From: Virgibacillus indicus
GTDB taxonomy: Bacteria; Bacillota; Bacilli; Bacillales; Amphibacillaceae
DNA length: 64,000 nucleotides
Assembly (NCBI RefSeq): GCF_002266285.1
Contig: NZ_NPMS01000004.1
Location: forward strand, 291,685 to 355,684
Reading direction: 5' to 3'
The notes beneath the pieces are model-generated. The model did no database searches, was not told where the DNA came from, and saw only the letters and a program-made list of their open reading frames with translations. The position numbers were made by a program, and so were the translations under genes. Of this stretch, positions 18,660-27,284 are shown in pieces; positions within the stretch are counted from its first letter, which is position 1; every line of letters begins with the position of its first letter.

Positions 18660-19034
18660 GGTTTCTATAGAGTGCGACATAACTGCTCTGTTGATTTCAA
18701 CGGACGGATGGTTCGTGGGTTGAACGGAATATCAGGATTTGGGGTACTTCTCTGAGCCCAGCACCCAGAAAACAATAGCCAGGGATCACATAGAGCGCCT
18801 CTAAGCCCAAACAGCACGAAGTAAGTAGCCACCGGTCACATAGAGCGTCTCTCTAAGCCAAAACAACACGAAATAAGTAGCCACCGGGCACATAGAGTAC
18901 TTCTCTAAACCCAAACAGCCAGAAACAAGTAGCCACTGGTCACATAGAGGATATTTCGGTGGATGGCTGATATGATTCTGGAAGTGTGGTTATATTTCCT
19001 GAGCGGCCGATGGAATTATCATCGCTGATTTTAG
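18660..19034 (-). repeat. Composite repeat, family B, right copy (inverted, 4 units)
   Basis: This is the inverted partner of 4271-4700. Flanks correspond base for base over most of their length (for example GATGATAATTCCATCGGCC, and CCCCAAATCCTGAT). The internal tandem array has four units, with CACATAG at 18787, 18837, 18889 and 18941 (spacings 50, 52, 52). No gene is visible. Confidence 0.85.
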
Positions 19035-19043
19035 TACGAATTC

Positions 19044-19099
19044 CAAAAATAAAACCGCATGTAATCAAGGATTTTAAATTTGATTTCACGCGGTTTTAT
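19044..19099 (-). terminator. Terminator of nagB
   Basis: A long stem, ATAAAACCGCGTGAAATCAA pairing with its complement across an AT loop, is followed on the minus strand by TTTTATTTTTGG. It lies about 35 bp after the nagB stop. Confidence 0.85.
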
Positions 19100-19132
19100 C
19101 ATTTTTATAAGATTTTCCCCAGCCTATTAAAT

Positions 19133-19864
19133 TTACTTATTAACTTTGGACAATGCCGCTTCGTCAGCTATAACGATAACATTATCATGGTTTTGCAGAA
19201 TTGAAGCAGGGAATTCTTCGGACACTTCACCATTGATTAATCTCTCAACAGCTTCTGCTTTGTTTTCACCGGAAGCAAGTAGAAGTATTTCTTTGCTCTC
19301 CATAATTGTTTCGATTCCCATCGTTATTGCTTTCGTTGGAACCTCATCTATAGACGGGAAGAATCTCGCATTCGCATTACGGGTTGATTCATCTAATTCA
19401 ACGATATGTGTTCTGCTTGAAAATGATGTGCCTGGCTCATTGAAACCAATATGGCCATTCACGCCAAGGCCCAATAACTGAAGATCAATATGGCCGGCTT
19501 CTCGGATTCGTTCTTCGTAATCACGGCATTCTTTTTCAGTGTCACTTACCTCACCATTTGGAACATGGGTTTGTTCAGCAGGGATATCAATATGATTAAA
19601 TAATTTATCTTTCATAAAATAGTGATAACTGTTTGGGTTTGAAGCATCGAGCCCAACATATTCATCCAGATTAAAGGAAATCGTATTTTTAAATGAAACT
19701 TCATTCTGATTTTGTTTCTCAATCATTTTTTTATAAAGTCCTTCAGGTGTAGACCCTGTTGCAAGTCCCAGAACCGGATTCTTTAGATTAAGTAATCGTT
19801 CCACATAAATAGAACATGCCTTTTCGCTCATCTCTTCGTAATTCGCAACCTTTATAATTTCCAT
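19133..19864 (-). CDS. nagB: Glucosamine-6-phosphate deaminase
   Basis: NagB converts glucosamine-6-phosphate to fructose-6-phosphate and ammonia. The 243-residue product has GLATGSTPEGLY near 36-47, the SFNLDEYVGL motif with the catalytic Asp, and GLGVNGHIGFNEPG with the catalytic His. The ATG at 19864 follows AAAGGAGAAG; an upstream in-frame ATG includes that site and is rejected. nagA is not beside it. It gives the exit step for amino sugars salvaged by the locus at 47-60 kb. Confidence 0.95.
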   Translation of the reverse strand: MEIIKVANYEEMSEKACSIYVERLLNLKNPVLGLATGSTPEGLYKKMIEKQNQNEVSFKNTISFNLDEYVGLDASNPNSYHYFMKDKLFNHIDIPAEQTHVPNGEVSDTEKECRDYEERIREAGHIDLQLLGLGVNGHIGFNEPGTSFSSRTHIVELDESTRNANARFFPSIDEVPTKAITMGIETIMESKEILLLASGENKAEAVERLINGEVSEEFPASILQNHDNVIVIADEAALSKVNK

Positions 19865-19908
19865 TTTATCTTCTCCTTTTTCCATTGCTTGCTTTTAGCA
19901 TTACCAAA

Positions 19909-19947
19909 CAAAAATAAAACAACTACATTTCACTTTCGAATGTAGTT
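19909..19947 (-). terminator. Terminator of the 52-codon gene
   Basis: AACTACATT and AATGTAGTT form a 9-bp stem; on the minus strand a T-rich tail (TTTTATTTTTG) follows. It separates the small gene from nagB. Confidence 0.7.
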
Positions 19948-19956
19948 ATAAATTAG

Positions 19957-20115
19957 TTATTTTGCAAGAGTTTGTATGTTTCCTTTGATATCAGTTCCAT
20001 TTGTTAATTCATTGATTAACAGCTTAATCAGTTCTTCCGAAGATTGGATTTTATGATTTTCCGTTTGATCAATCACTTTTTTCATCATATGTTTATATTT
20101 TTCCTGCTCACGCAT
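19957..20115 (-). CDS. Small protein of unknown function
   Basis: A 52-codon frame starts at an ATG (20115) after AAAGGCGGG and ends just before a T-tailed hairpin. The protein begins MREQEKYKHMMKKVIDQT, is charged and predicted helical, and has no membrane segment or cysteine. It lies alone between the VanZ-like gene and nagB. I do not recognise the family. Intact start, ribosome site and terminator argue for a real gene. Confidence 0.6.
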   Translation of the reverse strand: MREQEKYKHMMKKVIDQTENHKIQSSEELIKLLINELTNGTDIKGNIQTLAK

Positions 20116-20258
20116 TTAATTCCCGCCTTTAAAAGTTTTATCTTTTTTGGTTCTATAGTAATGTACCATATAAAAAAGAGATTCAGTGTCGAAATATGTC
20201 GTTAAACATAGATTATCATAAAAAAGATTACTTTTTTATAATAAATTCGACTATATTG

Positions 20259-20762
20259 TTATTTTTTTGGCGCATTTGTTTTTTTTCTTTTCCACCAATG
20301 TAAAACTAATAAACAGGCAACAGCCAAAATTCCACCAAAGCTATCTAAAAAGACATCTCCAATATATGGTGTACGATTTGGTGTGAAGCCTTGATGAATT
20401 TCATCTAAAATAGCATATGCAACTGTGAGAAAAAAGGAAATGAACAGAGTTGTCCAAAATGTTACAGCAGCTGATTTCCTTAAAGCAGCATAAAACAGTA
20501 AACATAAAATAAAGAAGACCCCAATATGGGCCCCTTTACGAATAAAAAATTCAATAAACCCCTCTACTCCATGTGTTTCCACACTTACTGGTGAATTATG
20601 ATATGTAAAAGATATCCAGCTTAGAAATGGTTCCAAAAAAGACAGATCAATCATATTTGATAGTAAAGGTTTGATATTTTGTTTTTCATAAGGCTGGTGG
20701 GAAGAATAAAAAATAACACCCATCCAGATTAATGGCATCAGCCAATATAAATATTTTCGCAT
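20259..20762 (-). CDS. VanZ-like membrane protein
   Basis: The 167-residue protein has an N-terminal membrane segment, further hydrophobic segments at about 75-95, 102-122 and 138-156, and the VanZ family signatures (IRKGAHIGVFFILCLLFYAAL; DEIHQGFTPNRTPYIGDVFLDSFGG). VanZ itself gives low-level teicoplanin resistance by an unknown mechanism; most chromosomal homologues have no assigned role. The ribosome site is weak (GGTGACC). Confidence 0.88.
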   Translation of the reverse strand: MRKYLYWLMPLIWMGVIFYSSHQPYEKQNIKPLLSNMIDLSFLEPFLSWISFTYHNSPVSVETHGVEGFIEFFIRKGAHIGVFFILCLLFYAALRKSAAVTFWTTLFISFFLTVAYAILDEIHQGFTPNRTPYIGDVFLDSFGGILAVACLLVLHWWKRKKTNAPKK

Positions 20763-20813
20763 GTGGTCACCATTGGTTCATATATTTAATTAATTATATA
20801 TTGAGTTCTCTCT

Positions 20814-20843
20814 AAAAGCCGCAGGGCATATTGCTCTGCGGCT
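20814..20843 (-). terminator. Terminator of sinI-sinR
   Basis: AGCCGCAGAGCAATATGCCCTGCGGCT folds into a stem on the minus strand and is followed by TTTTAG. It begins 4 bp after the sinR stop. Confidence 0.8.
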
Positions 20844-20846
20844 CAA

Positions 20847-21173
20847 TTAATCCTGTTTATTTCTCCATTTATTAAATTCCAGATATTCCTTGAATTGCTC
20901 TTTTGTAACACCTGAATTCATCGCTTCTTGAACAATTTTCAACCATTCATTATCTAAATTATTTATTTGTTCCGAATTATCATCCTGAATTAAGTCATTT
21001 ACAGAAACATTTAATACCTTGCTGATCTTCTCGATAAACTGAATCGATGGATTAGTTTGAAGGTTTCTTTCAATCGAGCTTAAGTAGGATTTTGCCACAC
21101 CTGCCCTTTCGGCTAATTCGGAAAGAGACATCTTTTTATCTTGTCGTAAGTTTTTGATTTTTTCACCGATCAA
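20847..21173 (-). CDS. sinR: Biofilm master repressor SinR
   Basis: SinR is a DNA-binding repressor of biofilm matrix genes. The 107-residue product has an XRE-type HTH (about 1-66, with LAERAGVAKSYLSSIERNLQ almost as in B. subtilis) and a C-terminal SinI-interacting helical hairpin (WLKIVQEAMNSGVTKEQFKEYL). The start is set at the TTG (21173) because AGGTGAG lies just before it and the N-terminus then reads MIGEKIKNLR as in B. subtilis SinR; an ATG seven codons upstream would swallow that site. It lies 81 bp after sinI. Confidence 0.95.
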   Translation of the reverse strand: MIGEKIKNLRQDKKMSLSELAERAGVAKSYLSSIERNLQTNPSIQFIEKISKVLNVSVNDLIQDDNSEQINNLDNEWLKIVQEAMNSGVTKEQFKEYLEFNKWRNKQD

Positions 21174-21254
21174 AGTCGACTCACCTGCTTTCATAGGGAA
21201 TTATATCATATAATAGGTGAGCAGTTCTATATATAGTACAAATTAATTTTTGCA

Positions 21255-21383
21255 CTATACTGCATCCTCTGTCTCTGTTAGGAACAGACGGATCTCCTCA
21301 ATAGTCAGACCTAAAGCTTTGGCTTCTTTCATCAGTTCTACCCATTCAAAATCAAGTGCCGTCTCTTGAATTGTATTTCCCAT
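21255..21383 (-). CDS. sinI: SinI anti-repressor
   Basis: SinI binds SinR and releases the matrix genes. The 42-codon frame (MGNTIQETALDFEWVELMKE...) has the SinI pattern D-x-E-W-V-E-L-M-x-E-A-K and EEIRLFL, matching the C-terminal hairpin of the SinR encoded next to it (WLKIVQEA / FKEYL). It is shorter than B. subtilis SinI (57). The ribosome site GGGGGT lies 8 bp before the ATG. About 28 nt upstream ends a c-di-GMP-I riboswitch. Confidence 0.92.
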   Translation of the reverse strand: MGNTIQETALDFEWVELMKEAKALGLTIEEIRLFLTETEDAV

Positions 21384-21410
21384 ATTCCCCGACCCCCATT
21401 ATCTTTTCCA

Positions 21411-21481
21411 GACAATCCAGCCATCTTAGCCAAAAGCGTTAGACCTGTGACTTTGCGTCCTTATTTTTCAATAAGTTTGCC
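21411..21481 (-). promoter_or_regulatory. c-di-GMP-I (GEMM-I) riboswitch aptamer before sinI
   Basis: Read on the minus strand: P1 5' arm GGCAA (21481-21477), hairpin CTTATT-GAAA-AATAAG (21475-21460) with a GAAA tetraloop, the invariant GACGCAAAG (21459-21451), then CAGGTCTAA (tetraloop-receptor side), a short loop, GATGGCTGG, and the P1 3' arm TTGTC (21415-21411). These are the conserved parts of the GEMM-I aptamer in the right order. No terminator follows before the sinI ATG, so control is probably at translation; ACCTC just upstream of P1 could pair with the GGGGGT ribosome site. Confidence 0.88.
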
Positions 21482-21510
21482 TTTTACTGAGGTTATTAAG
21501 ATTTAAGACT

Positions 21511-21556
21511 ATTATACTATACTGTCTAGGTATTTTGTTTAGCTTGTTTTGTCAGA
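21511..21556 (-). promoter_or_regulatory. Probable sinI promoter with a Spo0A-like box
   Basis: Minus-strand TATAAT (21516-21511) lies about 30 bp before the aptamer and has no good -35 at 17 bp. TTTGTCAGA on the plus strand (21548-21556) differs by one base from the 0A box TTTGTCRAA and would sit near -48. A poor -35 with a 0A box is what a Spo0A-activated promoter looks like, and B. subtilis sinI has one. Confidence 0.45.
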
Positions 21557-21816
21557 TTCCAACTAGTTTTGTTGCTTTCCTTTATAAAAAAATTAAATAT
21601 GTGTCGATTCCATAAGTAACTAATGCTAAAGTCCATTTCCATTTATCAGCAGCGCGTCAGACCGTAACATTTTTATCGCAATTTTGAAATGTAAGATTTA
21701 ACAATATTTACATGGACGAAATCCCGAAGATTCGATATAATTTAGCCATGATTCGATATTTTTAAGCAGTTAGGTATTTCCTTCTGTCCAACTGCTTTAT
21801 ACAGAGGAGAATACGA

Positions 21817-22761
21817 GTGGATTCTAGAATTGATAAAAGAAAAACTAAGAAAAAGCGTAAATGGCCATACTGGGTCGGTGGAATATTTCTAGTCATCTTA
21901 TTAGTTGTGGGTGGTTTTGCCTACTATGTATGGGATAAAGTTGGGGATACAGTTGAAACCATGCATAATCCATTGGCAAGGGATGATGATCCAGAACGGC
22001 AAAAAGAATTGAAAAGTATTTTTGAGGATAAGAAATCCCTGAATATCCTTTTGCTTGGTGTAGATGAGCGAAGTGGTGATAAAGGCCGTTCCGATACCAT
22101 GATTCTTATGTCTTTAAACCCGAATACGGACTCAATGGCTATGCTGAGCATCCCGAGAGATACCTATGTGAACATACCTGGACGCGGAATGGATAAAATC
22201 AATCATGCCTATGCATTTGGTGATGTGGAATTATCGGTACAGACAGTTGAAGATGCCTTCGATTTACCCGTACATTTCTATGCCAGAGTAAACATGGAAG
22301 GGTTTAAACAAGGGATTGACGCAATTGGCGGAGTTACCGTTACAAATGATCAGGCATTTTCCCAGGGCGGGGAAACCTTCTCAGAAGGACAAATTCATTT
22401 AAATGGAGACCAGGCATTAAAATATATCCGTATGCGGAAAAATGACCCTCGTGGGGACCTTGGCAGAAATGAGCGTCAGCGTAATGTAGTACAGGCAGCT
22501 GTTAAGGAAGGTGCCAGCTTCTCAAGTATTACAAAAGTGGGGGACATTTTAAATATTTTAGGCGGCAATGTCAAGACGGATCTGAATATGGACAGAATGC
22601 AGACATTATTCAGTGACTACCGTGGTACAATTGGAAATACAAAAACATTGGAAATAAGCGGAAGCGGACAAACAATTAATGGTGTATGGTATTATGTTGT
22701 ACCAGATTCCGAATTTAATCGAATAACAACCGAGATTACTGAACATATGGAAGCACGATAG
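21817..22761 (+). CDS. tagU: LytR-CpsA-Psr family wall polymer ligase
   Basis: LCP enzymes attach teichoic acid or related polymers from their lipid carrier to peptidoglycan. The 314 residues start with GTG after AGAGGAG, have a basic N-terminus and one membrane segment (about 18-36), then the extracellular LCP domain with LLLGVDERSGDKGRSDTM, SIPRDTYV, INHAYAFG and RMRKNDPRGDLGRNERQR, which contain the lipid-phosphate-binding Arg and Asp residues. B. subtilis has several paralogues, so the symbol tagU (formerly lytR/ywtF type) rests on position near yvyE and is less sure than the family. Confidence 0.88.
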   Translation: MDSRIDKRKTKKKRKWPYWVGGIFLVILLVVGGFAYYVWDKVGDTVETMHNPLARDDDPERQKELKSIFEDKKSLNILLLGVDERSGDKGRSDTMILMSLNPNTDSMAMLSIPRDTYVNIPGRGMDKINHAYAFGDVELSVQTVEDAFDLPVHFYARVNMEGFKQGIDAIGGVTVTNDQAFSQGGETFSEGQIHLNGDQALKYIRMRKNDPRGDLGRNERQRNVVQAAVKEGASFSSITKVGDILNILGGNVKTDLNMDRMQTLFSDYRGTIGNTKTLEISGSGQTINGVWYYVVPDSEFNRITTEITEHMEAR

Positions 22762-22768
22762 GAAATTA

Positions 22769-22806
22769 AAAGTCACCTGTAGAATTTCTTACAGTGTGAC
22801 TTTTTA
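22769..22806 (+). terminator. Terminator of the LCP gene
   Basis: AAAGTCAC...GTGACTTTTT with an inner CTGTA/TACAG stem follows the stop codon by a few bases and ends in a T run. Confidence 0.9.
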
Positions 22807-22818
22807 TCTTTAATGCAT

Positions 22819-23066
22819 GTTCAAAAAGGTGCCGAATTAGAAGGTCGACAAAACGCCACGTCCTGTGTTTCGCAAGAAGGTCGAGGCGGCGAGGTTTTGA
22901 GGACTAGGCAAAGCTTCCCCGAATAATCATCGCACACAGAAAAAGTGATTCCCTTTTTCAATGACGTTGGTGTCTTAGTAGAAGATCCTTAGCAATTAAT
23001 ACATGAGAACGAAAAAACAAGCATTCTTGCGAGACTCGCCGCTTATAGTTTGGTGACTTTTTGAAC
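22819..23066. mobile_element. MITE-like element, family C, copy 1 (248 bp)
   Basis: The element begins GTTCAAAAAGGTGCCGAATT and ends with the imperfect inverse of that (AATTTGGTGACTTTTTGAAC in the other copy; ATAGTTTGGTGACTTTTTGAAC here). The same ends and parts of the interior (AGAAGGTCGAGGCGGCGA, TTTTGAGGA) recur at 57713-57854. It has no reading frame of note. Terminal inverted repeats of about 25 bp without a transposase gene are the mark of a miniature transposable element. Confidence 0.75.
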
Positions 23067-23145
23067 TTCATCTTTTAGATACAATTTTTTGTGCAGCATC
23101 AGTGTTATACTATGAATAAAACCGATACGAATGAGAGGGGTTCAG

Positions 23146-25158
23146 ATGAAAAGATATATTTTATTTATAAGCCTTATTTTCTTCATTTTTCTAGCTGCCT
23201 GTTCCGAGGATGAAGTGACTCCCAATGAACGATTTGACAGCTATGTCAAGCAATGGGAAAAAGAAGAATTTGCCGAAATGTATGGAATGATTTCATCAAC
23301 ATCTGCAGAAACCTATCCAACTGAGGAATTTGTTGACCGCTACGCAAAAATCTATGAGGATCTGAATATTTCAGAACTTGCCATTACATTTGAAGAGTTA
23401 AATGAAGAAGAGCTTGAAGCTGCGATGGAAGAAGGAACTGCAACACTGCCTTTTCATGTGGAAATGGAAAGTATTGCCGGTCCAATAGCATTTGATTATG
23501 AGGCAACCTTAAACCAGGAAGGTGAAGAAGAGGAAAAAAACTGGTTTGTCGAATGGAATCCAGGATTTATTTTCCCCCAGATTAAAGATGGCGGCGAAAT
23601 CAGATTTGATACAACAGAACCTACCCGTGGAGAAATACTCGACCGGAACAAAATGCCATTGGCGATGAATGGTCCAATTTTTGATGTCGGCATTGTACCA
23701 GAGAGTCTTGGTGCTGATCCTGAGCAAAATAAAGAACAAATAGCTGATCTACTTGGTATTTCGGTTGAATCAATCGATCAGGCATTAAACGCAGGCTGGG
23801 TTGAACCAAACTTATTAGTCCCAATCAAAGAAATATATGACGAGGCTGTTGTTGACCAGCTTTTACAAATTGATGGAGTAATGATTGATAATGCCACTGG
23901 ACGCATCTATCCGGAAGGCAAGGCTGCCGCTCATTTAGTTGGTTATGTTGGGCAAATCACGGCGGAAGAACTGGAAGATAAGGAACCCGGACAATATGGT
24001 GCAAATGATGTTATTGGAAAACGTGGACTAGAACAATTATACGAAGAACAACTCAAAGGTGAAAAAGGCTTGAAGATTATTATTGAAAAAGAAGGAGAGG
24101 ATGATACCCTTCTAGCAGAAACTCCCGTTAAAGACGGGGAAAATATTTCTCTGACTATTGATGTTAATATACAGGAAGAAATATACAATTCCTTAGAGGG
24201 AGATGCAGGTACTGCTGCAGCAATCGATCCAAAATCAGGTGAAACACTGGCACTCGTTAGCAGTCCCGCATTTGACCCAAATGAAATTTTATATGGAACC
24301 AAGCCAAATTTATGGGAAGAACTGCAAAATGATGAGCAAAATCCAATTCTGAATCGTTTTTCTGCTACCTTCGCACCAGGATCAGTTATTAAACCTGTAA
24401 CTGTAGCAATTGGCTTACAAAATGGTTCGATTACTCCTGAAGAAGAAATCGAAATAAATGGATTGACGTGGAGTAATGGAGAAGGCTGGGGGGATTATGA
24501 AGTTCGCCGGGTTTCCGAATCCACCGGGCCTGTTGACCTAAAAGATGCATTAGTCCGCTCAGATAACATCTACTTTGCCATGAAGGGAATTGAAATGGGA
24601 AGTGAAGCATTTATTTCAGGTTTGCAGGAGTTTGGTTTTGGAGAGGAATTACCATATGAGTATCCTATCACTCCATCAACAGTGTCCTCAACCGGGGAAA
24701 TCAATGATGAAGTTTTACTGGCAAACTCCAGTTATGGGCAGGGCGAAGTTGAAATGAGTGCACTTCACTTAGCATTAACCTACACACCTCTCCTGAATAA
24801 GGGAAACATGCTTAAACCAACCTTTCTTGTGAGCGAGGATACAGGACAGGTCTGGAAGGAAAATTTACTTTCTTCAGATCAGGCTGAAATGCTGAAAGGA
24901 ATTTTAAGAGAAGTAGTTACTAACGGAACTGCAGAGCAAGCCAATGAAGCTGAGTTCCCTATTTCCGGTAAAACCGGTACAGCCGAATTGAAACTGACAA
25001 GCGAAGATAAATCAGGCAAGGAAAACGGCTGGTTTGTTGGATATCCAACTGATGATCAGAATATACTGATTGCCATGATGGTGGAACATACAGAAGACCG
25101 TGGTGGAAGTGGTTATACTGTTGAAAAAGTTACTGACATCTTTAAAGAACTTAAATAA
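23146..25158 (+). CDS. pbpC: Penicillin-binding protein 3 type transpeptidase (lipoprotein)
   Basis: This class B PBP cross-links peptidoglycan outside the membrane. The 670-residue product has a lipoprotein signal (LAAC, about residues 12-18), a MecA-type N-terminal NTF2-like domain (about 25-140), a dimerisation domain, and the transpeptidase domain with SVIK, SDN and KTGTAE. The order and MecA-like head match B. subtilis PbpC (PBP3), a low-affinity PBP. The ATG at 23146 is chosen because GAGAGGGG lies just before it; an ATG five codons upstream overlaps that site. Confidence 0.9.
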   Translation: MKRYILFISLIFFIFLAACSEDEVTPNERFDSYVKQWEKEEFAEMYGMISSTSAETYPTEEFVDRYAKIYEDLNISELAITFEELNEEELEAAMEEGTATLPFHVEMESIAGPIAFDYEATLNQEGEEEEKNWFVEWNPGFIFPQIKDGGEIRFDTTEPTRGEILDRNKMPLAMNGPIFDVGIVPESLGADPEQNKEQIADLLGISVESIDQALNAGWVEPNLLVPIKEIYDEAVVDQLLQIDGVMIDNATGRIYPEGKAAAHLVGYVGQITAEELEDKEPGQYGANDVIGKRGLEQLYEEQLKGEKGLKIIIEKEGEDDTLLAETPVKDGENISLTIDVNIQEEIYNSLEGDAGTAAAIDPKSGETLALVSSPAFDPNEILYGTKPNLWEELQNDEQNPILNRFSATFAPGSVIKPVTVAIGLQNGSITPEEEIEINGLTWSNGEGWGDYEVRRVSESTGPVDLKDALVRSDNIYFAMKGIEMGSEAFISGLQEFGFGEELPYEYPITPSTVSSTGEINDEVLLANSSYGQGEVEMSALHLALTYTPLLNKGNMLKPTFLVSEDTGQVWKENLLSSDQAEMLKGILREVVTNGTAEQANEAEFPISGKTGTAELKLTSEDKSGKENGWFVGYPTDDQNILIAMMVEHTEDRGGSGYTVEKVTDIFKELK

Positions 25159-25159
25159 C

Positions 25160-25196
25160 AAAAATATCCCCTGCTTCGTGCAGGGGATATTTTTGT
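25160..25196. terminator. Shared terminator of pbpC and the OPT gene
   Basis: AAAAATATCCCCTGC and GCAGGGGATATTTTT form a long stem with a TTCGT loop and T/A tails on both sides. It serves the two converging genes. Confidence 0.95.
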
Positions 25197-25207
25197 TTCT
25201 TATATTA

Positions 25208-27088
25208 TTATTTTGCTAAACGCTTATTCGCTGTATAGTATAAATACCATGCAACTGCTGCAATTGCAATAATAGAAACAATTGGACCAAAGAATGTTTC
25301 TGCTGGGAGTACGACACCTGCGGTAACTGCGAGTGCAACAATAACACCCATCAATGCCTCACCGGCAATATAACCTGATGCAAGCAATATACCCCGTTCA
25401 TTTTTCTCTTTAAGTTCGTCCTCATTTTTAGAACGGCGTGTAGTAATCCATCTGATAATTCCACCAACCATGATTGGTGATGATAAGTGGATTGGCAGAT
25501 ATAATCCAACCGCGAACGGCAGTGAACCTATGCCAAACAGCTCTACCATTGCTGCTATTGCAGCACCGATAAAGATAAGTGTCCACGGAAGGTCACCGTG
25601 CATGATCCCCTCAACAACCATCGACATCAGAACAGCCTGAGGTGCAGGTAATTCGGCTGAACCAAAACCATATGCATTATCAAGCAGGATTAAAATAAAG
25701 CCAATGACAATACTTGTAATCAAAACACCATATAACTGGGCAATTTGCTGCCACTTCGGGGTTGATCCAACAATATACCCGGTTTTTAAATCCTGTGATG
25801 TGTCCCCAGCAATTGCCGCTGCAATACAAACAACTGCCCCAATTATAATTGCAGTAACCATTCCCGCTTCACCTGTTTGTCCAACCGCAGACAAAACAAT
25901 CGAAATGAAAATCAGTGCGGCTATTGTCATACCTGAAACCGGGTTTGATGAACTTCCGACAATGCCGACGATTCTAGATGAAACCGTGACAAAAAAGAAC
26001 CCAAAAATCAACAGCAAAATTGCCCCGATAAATCCGATTTCAATATGTGGGAAAAACATTAATATCCCGATAAAGGCTATTGTCAGAATAATGATAAGAA
26101 ACATTGGGATGTCTTTATCTGTCCGTAGTTCATCGCTATTTCCAACATCTGAAAACCCTTTGACTGCACCTGTAAAAGACGAGAAAATCGTTGGGAGTGA
26201 TTTTACAAGCCCCATGATTCCGCCAAATGCTACAGCACCTGCCCCAATATAGCGCAGGTAATTCCCCCAGATATCATGATAATTCATTTCGCTGATAGGA
26301 ACCTCTGCAGGATAAATTGCTGTATTGGCAAAATCACCAATAAAACTGATTAATGGTATAATTCCCAGCCAGCCAAGTACTGCGCCTGCAAACATATATG
26401 CCGCAATCCGTGGACCAATTATAAAACCAACACCTAATAGGGCGGGCAGTATATCCATTCCAATAGCAGCATTTTTAAACTTATAAATTTCCCATTCAAC
26501 TGATGATGGAAATGCCTTCACCGCATCTGTTAAAAATTTAAAAGCGGCACCAATACCCAGGCCACCAAAGATAAGCTTAGCACCTTTGCCGCCTTTTTCA
26601 CCGGCAACTAAAACTTCCGCACATGCAGTTCCTTCCGGGTATGGCAATGTTCCATGTTCTTTCACAATAAGTGCTCTTCGCAGTGGAATCATAAGAACGA
26701 CACCAAGGATTCCTCCGGCTAATGCAATGATAGCAATCGTCGTTAAGCTTGGCTGCATTTGCCAAATAAATAATGCAGGCAGTGTAAATATAATTCCAGC
26801 AGCAAGTGATTCACCTGTAGATGTGATCGTTTGAACGATGTTATTTTCCAGAATAGACGTCCGCTTCATTATAATCCGTAGTATAGCCATGGAAATAACT
26901 GCTGCAGGAATCGAAGCAGAAACAGTCATCCCTACAATCAACCCTAAATACGCGTTAGCAGCGCCAAATACGATTGCCAGAATCGCCCCAATAATCATTG
27001 CAGTTATCGTAAACTCTGGCCGTTTTTCTGTTGCAGGAACATATGGCTTGAAACCAGTATCTGATTCTTTCTTTGCCATCTTAAACAT
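25208..27088 (-). CDS. OPT family oligopeptide transporter
   Basis: OPT proteins are proton-coupled importers of small peptides or metal-peptide complexes. The 626-residue product has about 14-16 hydrophobic segments, with the family motifs GAANAYLGLIVGMTVSASIP near 42-61 and PYPEGTACAEVL near 148-159. The second in-frame ATG (four codons in) is an equally possible start. It stands alone, bounded by terminators on both sides. The substrate cannot be told from the sequence. Confidence 0.92.
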   Translation of the reverse strand: MFKMAKKESDTGFKPYVPATEKRPEFTITAMIIGAILAIVFGAANAYLGLIVGMTVSASIPAAVISMAILRIIMKRTSILENNIVQTITSTGESLAAGIIFTLPALFIWQMQPSLTTIAIIALAGGILGVVLMIPLRRALIVKEHGTLPYPEGTACAEVLVAGEKGGKGAKLIFGGLGIGAAFKFLTDAVKAFPSSVEWEIYKFKNAAIGMDILPALLGVGFIIGPRIAAYMFAGAVLGWLGIIPLISFIGDFANTAIYPAEVPISEMNYHDIWGNYLRYIGAGAVAFGGIMGLVKSLPTIFSSFTGAVKGFSDVGNSDELRTDKDIPMFLIIILTIAFIGILMFFPHIEIGFIGAILLLIFGFFFVTVSSRIVGIVGSSSNPVSGMTIAALIFISIVLSAVGQTGEAGMVTAIIIGAVVCIAAAIAGDTSQDLKTGYIVGSTPKWQQIAQLYGVLITSIVIGFILILLDNAYGFGSAELPAPQAVLMSMVVEGIMHGDLPWTLIFIGAAIAAMVELFGIGSLPFAVGLYLPIHLSSPIMVGGIIRWITTRRSKNEDELKEKNERGILLASGYIAGEALMGVIVALAVTAGVVLPAETFFGPIVSIIAIAAVAWYLYYTANKRLAK

Positions 27089-27284
27089 CCTTTCTCCTCT
27101 TAATTTTGATCGTTACGATATGTCTATTATTTACCCATAGTGCAGTCGGCCCAAAACAAGTCATTTATCCTTCTTATATAATGTTTTCTGAAAGTAAGGG
27201 TTTATACCTTGAAAATCGCACAAGTCATCCTATCATAACCATTTGCCGTTAAAAAGAGGAAAAAGCAATGCATATTTATGACCA

